Assembly: GCA_001897425.1 (NCBI GenBank)
Contig: MKSW01000022.1
Location: forward strand, 191,174-249,409
Direction: 5' to 3'
Length of the DNA stretch: 58,236 nt
DNA from: Actinobacteria bacterium 69-20
GTDB taxonomy: Bacteria; Actinomycetota; Actinomycetes; Mycobacteriales; Nakamurellaceae
Shown here piece by piece: positions 51,290 through 58,236 of the stretch; the first letter of the stretch is position 1, and the number at the start of each line of letters is the position of its first letter. The notes below the pieces were generated by a model. It saw nothing but the letters and a program-made list of their open reading frames with translations. It did no database searches and was not told the DNA's origin. The position numbers were made by a program, and so were the translations under genes.

Positions 51290-51872
51290 TCGACTCCAAA
51301 CTCTGATGTTTGTCGAGGGCTTGGTCGCGGATCGCGTCGGTGAGGGTTTCGATGAGGTTACGTCGTTCGGTGGCTCCTTGGCGCATGTCGGGGCTCATGC
51401 TAGCGGTGGCATCGGCCAGCTATGAAACACTGCGGTCGCGTCTTCATTGACCCGATTGCCGAACCAGTCGCGGGACGGCGCCGGCTACGCCCGTGCCGAA
51501 CACGTTGCACTGATACGTGCATCGCGTAGGAGTCGTCGGGGTATCTGTTCCGGGATGGGGGTGGCGGACGGCGCGTACTCAATGGAGTGGTGGCCGTGGT
51601 CAGAGACGGGGACTGTGCATCGGTCTCATGCCTTGACCTGTCGATCGGGATCATTGAGGCGTGTCCATGGCGATCTTCGACGGAATTCGTTCCCCGGGGC
51701 GCATCCGGAACGCATCCTGCTCCTGACAGCTCAGGATGCGCAGGTCACGGGCATGTCCGAGGCCAGGGTGCGCCGAGTCAATCCCAGGATGCGCCCCGCA
51801 TCCTGGCCCAAGATGCGCCCAGAATGCGCTTTGGACGCGTTCCGGTAACGCCCGCCGTCGACGCTGCCGGGC
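51290..51872. other. 583-bp mostly non-coding region with GGATGCGC hairpins
   Basis: Apart from the interrupted minus-strand frame next to the IS and degraded minus-strand coding-like sequence near 51400-51460, no gene is supported. From about 51690 to 51840 it is crowded with GCATCC/GGATGC motifs, including two inverted repeats. Confidence 0.5.
51711..51806. repeat. cluster of GCGCATCCTG-family inverted repeats
   Basis: CGCATCCTG (51711-51719) pairs with CAGGATGCG (51732-51740). A tighter hairpin is CCAGGATGCG (51784-51793), loop CCC, CGCATCCTGG (51797-51806). TCAGGATGCGCAGGTCA at 51731-51747 is an exact repeat of 45429-45445. Single variants (AGATGCGCCC, AGAATGCGC) follow. Confidence 0.75.
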
Positions 51873-52727
51873 ATGGACACGAAACGGCAGGTCGGCCCAA
51901 CCGATTCAGCATGGGCCAAGGGATGTGACTGGCAGGCTGCGCTCGGGTCGGATGATCCGGCGCAGCAGTGGGCGGCGTCATGCTCGATCGCCGCGGTTGT
52001 TACCGCACGCGATCCGTGCGTCGATTCGACGTTGCTGCACGAGGCATCGGTCGGCGCGTTCGAGGCGGCAACCGAGGGCTGCGTCAACGATCTGGTGAGT
52101 GCCGCCTGCGCGGGCGCGCGGCGGGCCGCTTATTGGGAGCGGCAGGCCCGTTCACGGCTGGTGCCGCCGGTCTCTTACCGGGAACACCGCTGGATGTCGG
52201 ACGTGCGTGCTGGTGGTGGCCAGTTGACGCTGGTGCCCTTGGATGAGATGGCGACGCGATCGGCGGAGCCGCAAGGCGCTCCGAAGTCGCGTCTCGCGTC
52301 GAGGATCGGTTCGTTGCTAGACGACGCAGGCTGGCGGTGGGACGCGCGGCCCGCGCATGTCGCCGCGGACGCGATCGAGGAGGTCTGTTTATCCGGCCGG
52401 GACCGCGCTGGCCGATGCCTGGCGGGCCGCTATGCGTCGCTGCCGCCGGTGGTGGCCAGCGGCATGGTGCTGCTGGTGGCCGGGTCTCGTCGCCGCGACG
52501 GGTTGGGCTGGCCGGGCGTGGTGTGGCTGGACGCGCACCGGGGCTGGCAACGTGCGGCCAGTGACCCGGGGACCCGGGCGGTTCTCGCGGCGCTCGCCGA
52601 GGGCAGGCGCGCCAGGCCCGTCAATGCGGTGGCGACCCACACCGCGCCCCATCGGGCCGTCCGTGGGAACGTCTCGACCATCGCCGCCCGCCGTCGTGAT
52701 GACGTGCTGCAGGCGGTGGCGTCATGA
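51873..52727 (+). CDS. hypothetical protein of conjugative element
   Basis: A 284-residue protein, no recognised domain. The N-terminal half is helical and Ala/Cys-rich (AASCSIAAVV, VNDLVSAACAGARRAAYWER); the C-terminal half includes LPPVVASGMVLLVAGSRRRD, which may be a buried strand rather than a membrane helix. The stop overlaps the next start by ATGA, so it belongs to the transfer-gene operon that follows. Confidence 0.6.
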   Translation: MDTKRQVGPTDSAWAKGCDWQAALGSDDPAQQWAASCSIAAVVTARDPCVDSTLLHEASVGAFEAATEGCVNDLVSAACAGARRAAYWERQARSRLVPPVSYREHRWMSDVRAGGGQLTLVPLDEMATRSAEPQGAPKSRLASRIGSLLDDAGWRWDARPAHVAADAIEEVCLSGRDRAGRCLAGRYASLPPVVASGMVLLVAGSRRRDGLGWPGVVWLDAHRGWQRAASDPGTRAVLAALAEGRRARPVNAVATHTAPHRAVRGNVSTIAARRRDDVLQAVAS

Positions 52728-53344
52728 TCAGTCCCGCGCAGCGCTACCAGTTTGCGGCGGTCAACGCCTTGTCGGCGGCCCTCTGGTCGTCGGCTGATGC
52801 CGACCGCATGTTCCAGATCGTCCGCCCGCGCGACTTCCATCCGGTGGATGACACGATTGCGGCCGCGGTGTTCGATCTTCGGCGCCGCGGGATCACGTGG
52901 ACGGACCCGTGGCCGGCGGTCGACACTTTGCGCGATTACCGCCAGCTCTGGAAGGAGCGGGTCGACTCCGGCAAGTTTGGACGGCACGCGATCGAGACGC
53001 CGGTAGAGGATCTTCTCGACCCGGATCGGTGGCCACTGCGCTTCGCCGAGCGGCCACTGGTCTCCGGCCGGATCTTCGACATTCAATGTCTCATCAGCGA
53101 AGTGGACGTGACCGAGACCGCGCGTGAGGTCGCCGCATGCCGTCGTCACGAGGTTGCCGAGGCAACGATGCAAACCGTCCACCAGATCCTCACCGCCCCG
53201 CCCGCCGGGTCGACACGTCGTGAGCGTCAGCAGGCGATCAGCGCGGTCTTGCACGGCTACCGGCGCGACATGTCCGCCACCCACCTCTACCCGCCGAGGC
53301 CGGCCGGGGCGGCCCGTTGCTCCATGTCCGACCTGCAACGGTGA
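52724..53344 (+). CDS. hypothetical protein, DnaB N-terminal-like
   Basis: A 206-residue protein starting inside the previous stop. Its N-terminal ~100 residues (ALSAALWSSADADRMFQIVR, DFHPVDDTIAAAVFDLRRRG) have the layout of the replicative-helicase DnaB N-terminal domain (protein-protein interaction), without any ATPase domain. It could be a helicase-interacting or replication accessory factor of the element (inference). Ends in a Pro/Arg/Cys-containing tail. Confidence 0.5.
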   Translation: MISPAQRYQFAAVNALSAALWSSADADRMFQIVRPRDFHPVDDTIAAAVFDLRRRGITWTDPWPAVDTLRDYRQLWKERVDSGKFGRHAIETPVEDLLDPDRWPLRFAERPLVSGRIFDIQCLISEVDVTETAREVAACRRHEVAEATMQTVHQILTAPPAGSTRRERQQAISAVLHGYRRDMSATHLYPPRPAGAARCSMSDLQR

Positions 53345-53431
53345 CCCGCCAGTTAACTACCGCGCGCGGCGCGCACCTATTTAGGGCGGCGGCGCTCGCA
53401 TGTGCGCATCGCCTGGAATAGGAGGCTTCCC

Positions 53432-53755
53432 ATGTTGTATCTCGACCGGGCCTGGGCCCGGGTGGGTGCGTTTCTGATGGATGATCCGCTGTCGGGCGGG
53501 GACACGGTGACGATCCCGGGGCTGGCACGGTTTAAGGGGATCGTGTCGGCGATGGTGCCGTTCGCCCTGGTGGCTTGCGTGCTGGCGGTGATCATCGGCG
53601 CGATCATCTGGGCGATGGGCGGGTTCACGAACAATCCGCATCGAGCGGCGTCGGGCAAAACCACTGTCTTGTGGTCGCTGGTTGCCGCGATCGTGATCGG
53701 CGCCTCTGGGTTCGTGGTGGGCTGGGCCCACGACCAGGGCACCACGATCTCCTGA
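53432..53755 (+). CDS. DUF6112-like small membrane protein of type IV secretion system
   Basis: A 107-residue protein from ATG 53432 after TAGGAGG. Two membrane helices (VSAMVPFALVACVLAVIIGA and TVLWSLVAAIVIGASGFVVG) with a short loop resemble the VirB2/TrbC-like small subunits of actinobacterial conjugation systems. First of a run of membrane and exported proteins that continues to the right edge. Confidence 0.7.
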   Translation: MLYLDRAWARVGAFLMDDPLSGGDTVTIPGLARFKGIVSAMVPFALVACVLAVIIGAIIWAMGGFTNNPHRAASGKTTVLWSLVAAIVIGASGFVVGWAHDQGTTIS

Positions 53756-53761
53756 GCCGAG

Positions 53762-54556
53762 GTGGCCGTCATGCGCATCATTCCGTTTCCACGCCGGCAC
53801 CGTGCGTTATGGATCGCTGCCGCCGTGCTGGGTGTTTCCGCGTGGGGCACCTGGCTGGCGTCGTCGGGCCGCACGTTCGACTATGGCAGCGGTGCGACAT
53901 CCCTCGCACCCGCCGCGACACCGACACCGGGGGCGTCAACGCCGGACGTGGCGGTTGTTGCGAGCATGCCGTCGACAGGTATGACGGACCTCGCGGCCGA
54001 ACCGTATCCGCACACCTCGGCGCCCGGGCTGGTGGTCATCGCCGACCGGCCGACAGCTGGCGTCGGCGACGACGAAGGCTCGGTAGTGGTGGCCGCGCCT
54101 CGATCGGATCTGGCGGGTGTGACGGATCCGCTCGCATTTGCTGGCGCCGTCGCGGACGTCGTGCTGTCGTTTGGGCCGGAGGAGGACCCCGCCCGGGCTG
54201 ATGTCGTGCTGGCGGTGGCGGCACTGCCGCCGATCGGGGCCCCACAGGAACTGGCGGCTGACCTGGACCGTCTCGCCCCGGCGCCGGCGTTGGTTTCGTC
54301 TGGCGCGACTGTGGAGTTCGCGCCGGACTTGGTCGCCCCGTCTGCGTGGGCTGCGCCTCGAATGGACCAGCTGCGCCTGCCACTCGGCTCGTTTGCGATC
54401 GACGTGACCGGAACCCAGATCGTCACCGTCCCCGGCCACGACCCGGTGTCGATCTCGGTGACGATCGGCGTCACCGGAGCCTGCCCGCCCGCCCTGCCCC
54501 AGTGCGAGATCGACCGGATCTTCCCGCGCACCGTCGCCCAGGAGCTCGGCTCATGA
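53762..54556 (+). CDS. membrane-anchored exported protein of transfer operon
   Basis: 264 residues. An N-terminal signal-anchor (RALWIAAAVLGVSAWGTWLA, after RRH) is followed by an Ala/Val/Asp-rich extracytoplasmic region with no recognised domain; paired Cys (ACPPALPQCEIDRI) lie near the end. It starts 6 bp after the previous gene and overlaps the next by ATGA, so it is probably a structural part of the cell-envelope channel. Confidence 0.6.
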   Translation: MAVMRIIPFPRRHRALWIAAAVLGVSAWGTWLASSGRTFDYGSGATSLAPAATPTPGASTPDVAVVASMPSTGMTDLAAEPYPHTSAPGLVVIADRPTAGVGDDEGSVVVAAPRSDLAGVTDPLAFAGAVADVVLSFGPEEDPARADVVLAVAALPPIGAPQELAADLDRLAPAPALVSSGATVEFAPDLVAPSAWAAPRMDQLRLPLGSFAIDVTGTQIVTVPGHDPVSISVTIGVTGACPPALPQCEIDRIFPRTVAQELGS

Positions 54557-55659
54557 CCCCGGCCGCCCGCAGACTCATGGTCGCCGCGGCCGCGACCCCG
54601 TCGATCGCGGCTGTCGCGGTGGTGGCCTTGATCCTCACCGCGTTCGCGGCCTTTGCCGCAGGCGGGGGCACGGGCGACGATCCGGCGATCCACGCCGCCG
54701 CGTGCAACTCGGTCGGCAGCCCCGCTTCAGGTCTATCTGCCGAACAGACCATGAATGCCGCAACGATCGCCTCCGTCGCGGCGGCGCGCGGCCTGGGCAC
54801 TGCGGGCGCGGTGATCGGGGTGATGACGGCCATGACGGAGTCGTCACTTCTGAATATCGACCACGGTGACGAGGCCGGGCCGGATTCGCGGGGCCTGTTC
54901 CAGCAGCGCGACTCCTGGGGGCCAGCATCGGTGAGGATGGATCCGGCCGGAGCGGCCGATCTCTTCTTCGACCGACTCGAGACGATCGACGGATGGCAGG
55001 ACCTGGCCCCGTGGGCGGCCGCGCAGCAGGTGCAGCACTCCGCGTTCGCCGACGGCTCGAACTACGCCGCCCACTACCAGGACGCGCTGACCATCGTCGC
55101 CGGCCTGCAAGGCATCGATCCCGAGGTGACGGGCGCGCAGCCGGCGTCCGCTGTCGCCGATGTGCCCGGCTTCGACGTGGTGGCCTTCTGCGCCATGGGC
55201 AGCACGGGAGTCGCCGCTGGCGGTGGGGTGATGGCGGGTGCGTGGGGCGGGTTCTCGAACGGACAGATCCCGGCGACCGCGCTGTGCCCGCTCACCGCCG
55301 CCGGGCAGCTCCTGCGCTGCGACGCGGCCGCAGCGTGGAACGGTATGTCGACGGCGTATCGGGCCTCGTCGGGCTCACCGCTGTGCATCACCGACTCGTA
55401 CCGCACCCTGGCCGCCCAGATTGCTCTGCACGCCGAGAAGCCCACGTTGGCGGCGGCGCCGGGAACGTCGAATCACGGCTGGGCGCTTGCGGTGGATTTG
55501 TGCGAACCCGGCCGGGGCGGCATGGGTTTTACGACCGCGACCTACCTGTGGTTGAAGGCGAATGCCGGCGGGTTCGGTTTCACGCACCCGGCGTGGGCCG
55601 AACCGGGCCGAGGTCAGGAAGAGCCGTGGCATTGGGAATACACGCGGGGCGCGTCATGA
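54553..55659 (+). CDS. two-domain peptidoglycan hydrolase: lysozyme-like plus M15 D-Ala-D-Ala peptidase
   Basis: 368 residues from ATG 54553. A signal-anchor (AAVAVVALILTAFAAFA) is followed by a transglycosylase-like domain with likely catalytic Glu96 (MTAMTESSLLN), DSRGLFQQRDSWG and AAQQVQHSAF. The C-terminal domain is VanY/M15-like: Ser282-Tyr-Arg (ITDSYRTLAAQ), His308 and Asp315 (SNHGWALAVDLC), His360 (EPWHWEY). It would open the cell wall for the conjugation channel. The start overlaps the preceding stop and the stop overlaps the next start. Confidence 0.82.
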   Translation: MTPAARRLMVAAAATPSIAAVAVVALILTAFAAFAAGGGTGDDPAIHAAACNSVGSPASGLSAEQTMNAATIASVAAARGLGTAGAVIGVMTAMTESSLLNIDHGDEAGPDSRGLFQQRDSWGPASVRMDPAGAADLFFDRLETIDGWQDLAPWAAAQQVQHSAFADGSNYAAHYQDALTIVAGLQGIDPEVTGAQPASAVADVPGFDVVAFCAMGSTGVAAGGGVMAGAWGGFSNGQIPATALCPLTAAGQLLRCDAAAAWNGMSTAYRASSGSPLCITDSYRTLAAQIALHAEKPTLAAAPGTSNHGWALAVDLCEPGRGGMGFTTATYLWLKANAGGFGFTHPAWAEPGRGQEEPWHWEYTRGAS

Positions 55660-56423
55660 CGGCGCGAACCGGGATCGTGCCGCTCCGCGCGGACGGCACG
55701 GCCGCGCTCGACTCGCTGGGGGGTCAGGCCGTCGGCTGGGGCTTGGCGGTGGCCGTCGGCATGGTGATCATCTGCGCGGCCACCTGGGCGATCGCGGCCA
55801 CCCATTCCCATCCGCAGATGGCGGCAAAGGCAAAGTCCGGCATCCTCGTCGCCCTGGCCGGGGCGCTACTGCTCGGCGCCGGCACCGGCTACCTCGCCTG
55901 GCTGGCCGGCGGCCAAGCGCAGGCGTTCACCGCCGACCCGGCCTCCTACAAGGCCGAAACCGCCGCACCTACTCCCGGCGTCGAAGTCGTTGACAAGACA
56001 GCCGACTGGATCGGCGCAGTCAACGACGCCCGCGCCACCGTAGGTGCTGCGGGCGTGGCCGCCGATCCGGCGCTCACCTCGCTGGCCGCCTCCTGCGCGG
56101 CAAGGCTCGCCGCCGACCAGGAAGGCACCTGCCCCGCCGAAGGCCAGTTCTACGAGGTCGGGCTCTCACCGAGCCAAGTCGTGAAACTCTCCGGAACCCT
56201 CGCCCCGGAAATGATCGGCAGCTGGGCGCCGATCCTCGCGTCCGACCTGTCGGCGCTGACGGGTGATCCGCGGGTGGCGATGGTCGCCGCCCGCAACACC
56301 CACAACGGCACCGCCACGCTCGTCATCTTCATCTCCGCAGGCCCCTGCCAGGCGCCGTGCACACCGAGCGAGGACGGGGCGATCATGCCGGGGCTGATTA
56401 CGCACGTCGTCATGGGCGGGTGA
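55656..56423 (+). CDS. two-helix membrane protein with possible CAP-like domain
   Basis: 255 residues; ATG overlaps the previous stop. Two membrane helices (GWGLAVAVGMVIICAATWAI and AGALLLGAGTGYLAWLAGG) precede an exported domain in which ADWIGAVNDARATVGAAGVA and DPALTSLAASCAARLAADQE look like the first helices of a CAP/SCP1 domain (Asn/Arg/Gly pattern). Several Cys pairs. The helix pair resembles a VirB2-type hairpin. Function in the channel is inferred from position only. Confidence 0.55.
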   Translation: MTARTGIVPLRADGTAALDSLGGQAVGWGLAVAVGMVIICAATWAIAATHSHPQMAAKAKSGILVALAGALLLGAGTGYLAWLAGGQAQAFTADPASYKAETAAPTPGVEVVDKTADWIGAVNDARATVGAAGVAADPALTSLAASCAARLAADQEGTCPAEGQFYEVGLSPSQVVKLSGTLAPEMIGSWAPILASDLSALTGDPRVAMVAARNTHNGTATLVIFISAGPCQAPCTPSEDGAIMPGLITHVVMGG

Positions 56424-56429
56424 CTCGAA

Positions 56430-57425
56430 ATGACGAATCCGGCTGTGGCTGCGCCGCCACACCTGTCGGGTATCGCCGACATCCTCGGCGACGAGATCGG
56501 CTCGCTGCTGCGCCGCATCGCGCAAGGCTTCGTCGACGCCGCCGGGTTCCTGCTCCAGGTCACCATCGACGATTTGAACGGCGGGCTGCGCATCGACCTG
56601 TCCGCAGGATGGATCCAGACGGTGCTCGGCCAGATGCAAACCCTCGTCATCTCCCTCGTGGCACTGATGTTCGTGCTGCAAGTGATCGTCGCCATGCTCC
56701 GCAAGGACCATCGCGGCCTGTGGCGCGCCGCAGGAGGGTCAGCGCTCGCCCTGCTCGGCGGGGCGGCCGCGGCCGCGATCTCCGCCGCGATCTTGCTCGT
56801 CGTCGACCAGTTCACCGCGTTCGTCCTCGGCCGCGCCCAACAGTCCGCCGAAGACACCATGGCCCGGGTCTTCGAAATGGACGGGGTGATAGACACGGCC
56901 GGCTGGCTGGTCGTCATCATCATCGCCGGCCTCGCCTGTCTCGCGTTCCTGTTCATCCACCTCGTGCTGATCGGCCGTAACGCCATGGTGATCGCCACCG
57001 TCGTCTTCGCCCCGTTCGCGTTCGCCGGCGCCACCACCGACCGCACCAAGACCTGGTTGGTGAAATGGTTCGAGATCTTGATCGCCCTGGCATTGGCGAA
57101 GTTTGCGATCGCTGTCATCCTCACGCTCGGTTTCCTGTCCCTGGCAGACAGCGTTGCTGCACCGGGCGGGCCGTCCACCACCCAGGTGATGACGGGCGCG
57201 CTGTGGCTGTTCGTCGCCGCGTTCTCCCCGCTGGCGACGATGAAGTTCGTGACGTTCGCCGGCGGGGAACTCGCCGCCCCGCACCCCGGCGGCGGGGGAG
57301 AAGCGCTCGGCAACGTCAACTCCGCCGCCTACACCGCCTCGACCGTCTCACGCCTCAACCCGGTGCGGCTCCGCCGGCCCCGCTCCGTACCGGCACCGCC
57401 CAGGCCACCGGGAGGAACACCATGA
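56430..57425 (+). CDS. TrbL/VirB6-like conjugal transfer membrane protein
   Basis: 331 residues with about six membrane helices (for example TLVISLVALMFVLQVIVAML, VVIIIAGLACLAFLFIHLVL, VIATVVFAPFAFAGA). The N-terminal ~60 residues are amphipathic and precede the first helix, as in TrbL/VirB6 inner-membrane channel proteins; the C-terminus is Pro/Arg-rich and cytoplasmic. It starts 6 bp after the previous gene and overlaps the SCO6880-like gene by ATGA. Confidence 0.78.
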   Translation: MTNPAVAAPPHLSGIADILGDEIGSLLRRIAQGFVDAAGFLLQVTIDDLNGGLRIDLSAGWIQTVLGQMQTLVISLVALMFVLQVIVAMLRKDHRGLWRAAGGSALALLGGAAAAAISAAILLVVDQFTAFVLGRAQQSAEDTMARVFEMDGVIDTAGWLVVIIIAGLACLAFLFIHLVLIGRNAMVIATVVFAPFAFAGATTDRTKTWLVKWFEILIALALAKFAIAVILTLGFLSLADSVAAPGGPSTTQVMTGALWLFVAAFSPLATMKFVTFAGGELAAPHPGGGGEALGNVNSAAYTASTVSRLNPVRLRRPRSVPAPPRPPGGTP

Positions 57426-58236
57426 CCACCACCGCAACCCCGGTGCGCTTCGCCCAGCGCCCCGACCGCTCCCTGCTGCTCGGCCTGTCCGCGACGCGCG
57501 CCATCACCCTGGCCGCGTGCGTGTTCGCGGTTGCCGCGGTGACAGTCGCGGCAGGTATGACGACCGGGCTGATGACCGTGATCGGCATCTCACCGCTCGC
57601 CGGCTCCGCCCTGCTGATGGTCGAGGGCCGGGCTTTGATCGAATGGGCCCCGGACGGCGCCCGCTACGCCTGGCGCGGCGCGCAAGGCCGCTTGCGCTCC
57701 CTCGCCCCGGTCGACCGGCCGACCCGCGCCGGAGTACTACCCATCCCCGGAACGGCCCTCCAACTCTCCGTTCTGGAAACCACCGATGGGGCGGCGATCC
57801 TGCGCGACAAGACCGCCGATACCTGGACCATCATCGCCGCCGCCAGCGGCAACGGGTTCATGTTCGCGGACGGCGAGACCCAGGACGCCGCCTGCGCCGG
57901 CCTGGGTCGGGCACTCGCGGCGATCGGCGGTAGCGGCCAAATCACCCGTATCCACATCACCCACCGCGTGAGACCCGAAACCACCCAAACTTCAGATGCA
58001 GCAATAAGTTCCGCGTCGATGCTGCCAGCCGCAAACGAGTATGACGACGTAGCGTTGATGGGCTCTCGACCGGCGAAGCCTGCGGCCGGAACTCCAGGCG
58101 AGCGTTCCGGTGGTGCGGTCGAGGACGGGGTCGGATCGTCGGCGATGACGCGGGCCGCTGCCGACGTCTACCGGCACACCCTCGCGGAGCACGCTGCGTC
58201 GTGGCGGCACGACACGCTCATCGCACTGACCATCGG
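57422..58236 (+). CDS. SCO6880-like type IV secretion protein, 3' end beyond window
   Basis: Open from ATG 57422 to the right edge (271 codons visible, no stop). An N-terminal pair of membrane helices (ATRAITLAACVFAVAAVTVA and IGISPLAGSALLMV) is followed by ALIEWAPDGARYAWRGAQGR and LETTDGAAILRDKTADTWTI, the pattern of the SCO6880 family found beside VirB4-type ATPases in actinobacterial elements. A Ser/Ala/Gly-rich loop after residue ~185 interrupts the usual domain. The VirB4 and coupling-protein genes would be expected next. Confidence 0.82.
   Translation, partial: MTTTATPVRFAQRPDRSLLLGLSATRAITLAACVFAVAAVTVAAGMTTGLMTVIGISPLAGSALLMVEGRALIEWAPDGARYAWRGAQGRLRSLAPVDRPTRAGVLPIPGTALQLSVLETTDGAAILRDKTADTWTIIAAASGNGFMFADGETQDAACAGLGRALAAIGGSGQITRIHITHRVRPETTQTSDAAISSASMLPAANEYDDVALMGSRPAKPAAGTPGERSGGAVEDGVGSSAMTRAAADVYRHTLAEHAASWRHDTLIALTI

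Larger units (their letters stand above)
49937..51398 (-). pseudogene. small ORF interrupted by the IS3-family element
   Basis: On the minus strand a frame begins at ATG 51398 (MSPDMRQGATERRNLIETLT onward), runs into the insertion sequence at 51289 and stops. If the element and one copy of its 3-bp target duplication are removed, the frame continues without a break through 50001-49937 (TRFGRRTAAEASRASALGKR, then stop), making 56 residues. The start overlaps a stop of an upstream minus-strand frame by ATGA, suggesting a former operon. Homology is unknown; it could be a chance frame. Confidence 0.35.
36718..58236 (+). mobile_element. integrative and conjugative element (left part, right end outside window)
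   Basis: Starts at the 3' end of tRNA-Tyr with a tyrosine integrase reading away from the tRNA. It carries a MobF relaxase, a type IV secretion gene set of actinobacterial type (DUF6112-type protein, peptidoglycan hydrolase, TrbL-like, SCO6880-like), two toxin-antitoxin pairs and a DNA-modification island. Gene content to the left is core metabolism. The right attachment site and the VirB4/TraD genes expected next are beyond the window, so full length is unknown. Confidence 0.85.

Noticed and set aside
44700-51820. Repeated GGATGCGC motifs considered as a CRISPR array
   Set aside because: Spacing is irregular, copies are short, there are no uniform spacers and no cas genes.
36690-58236. Second copy of the tRNA-Tyr 3' end (right attachment site) inside the window
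   Set aside because: I could not find one by eye; the transfer operon is still open at the right edge, so it should lie outside.
36878-58236. Prophage interpretation of the integrase region
   Set aside because: No capsid, terminase, portal, tail or lysis genes; relaxase and type IV secretion genes point to conjugation.

Overview
The window is high-G+C DNA from an actinobacterium, most likely a mycolate-type Mycobacteriales member (Gordonia/Rhodococcus/Nocardia/Tsukamurella-like). I infer this from the mycobacterial-style menaquinone genes, a 14-gene nuoA-N operon beside a MenJ-type reductase and a polyprenyl diphosphate synthase, an AsnC/DdaH pair, and an actinobacterial SCO6880-type conjugation module. 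Genus cannot be fixed from sequence alone.

Region 1 (1-9.4 kb): a left-truncated M24 peptidase-like gene coupled to a RibD_C reductase, a convergent second RibD_C reductase, a membrane-anchored exported protein, menC, a VapBC module, two HAAS-like membrane proteins and menD. Region 2 (9.4-32.3 kb): an Xre/RES toxin-antitoxin pair whose toxin frame has lost its stop and runs antisense into menF, then menF, menG, menJ, the whole respiratory complex I operon nuoA-N, and a long-chain prenyl diphosphate synthase. Menaquinone head-group synthesis, side-chain synthesis, side-chain reduction and the proton-pumping NADH:menaquinone oxidoreductase therefore sit together. Region 3 (32.3-36.7 kb): a dienelactone-hydrolase-like protein, a RarD-type permease, an AsnC regulator divergent from dimethylargininase, yajQ, and tRNA-Tyr(GTA).

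Region 4 (36.7 kb to the right edge) is the left part of an integrative conjugative element inserted at the 3' end of tRNA-Tyr. In order it has a tyrosine integrase, an AbiEi/AbiEii toxin-antitoxin pair, a small protein coupled to a MobF relaxase-helicase, a divergent HTH/PIN toxin-antitoxin pair, a candidate oriT region, and a cargo island. The island holds a Vsr-like endonuclease, a C5-cytosine methyltransferase, a MORC/MutL-like GHKL ATPase and a Rossmann-fold methyltransferase-like protein. It is followed by an IS3-family insertion at the edge of a perfect 40-bp palindrome. A type IV secretion operon then runs off the window: DUF6112-type small membrane protein, exported proteins, a two-domain peptidoglycan hydrolase, a TrbL/VirB6-like protein and an SCO6880-like protein.

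The most interesting system is the Vsr / Dcm / GHKL-ATPase / methyltransferase-like island, a probable DNA-modification-linked defence system whose exact gene set I cannot match to a named system. Other signals: families of intergenic palindromes (one with a shared CGCCCGAA core, another built on CCAGGATGCGC), a perfect GTGAAAGCTTTCAC operator-like palindrome upstream of menJ-nuo, a possible DtxR/IdeR box upstream of nuoA, and an M24 protein that has lost three of five metal ligands.
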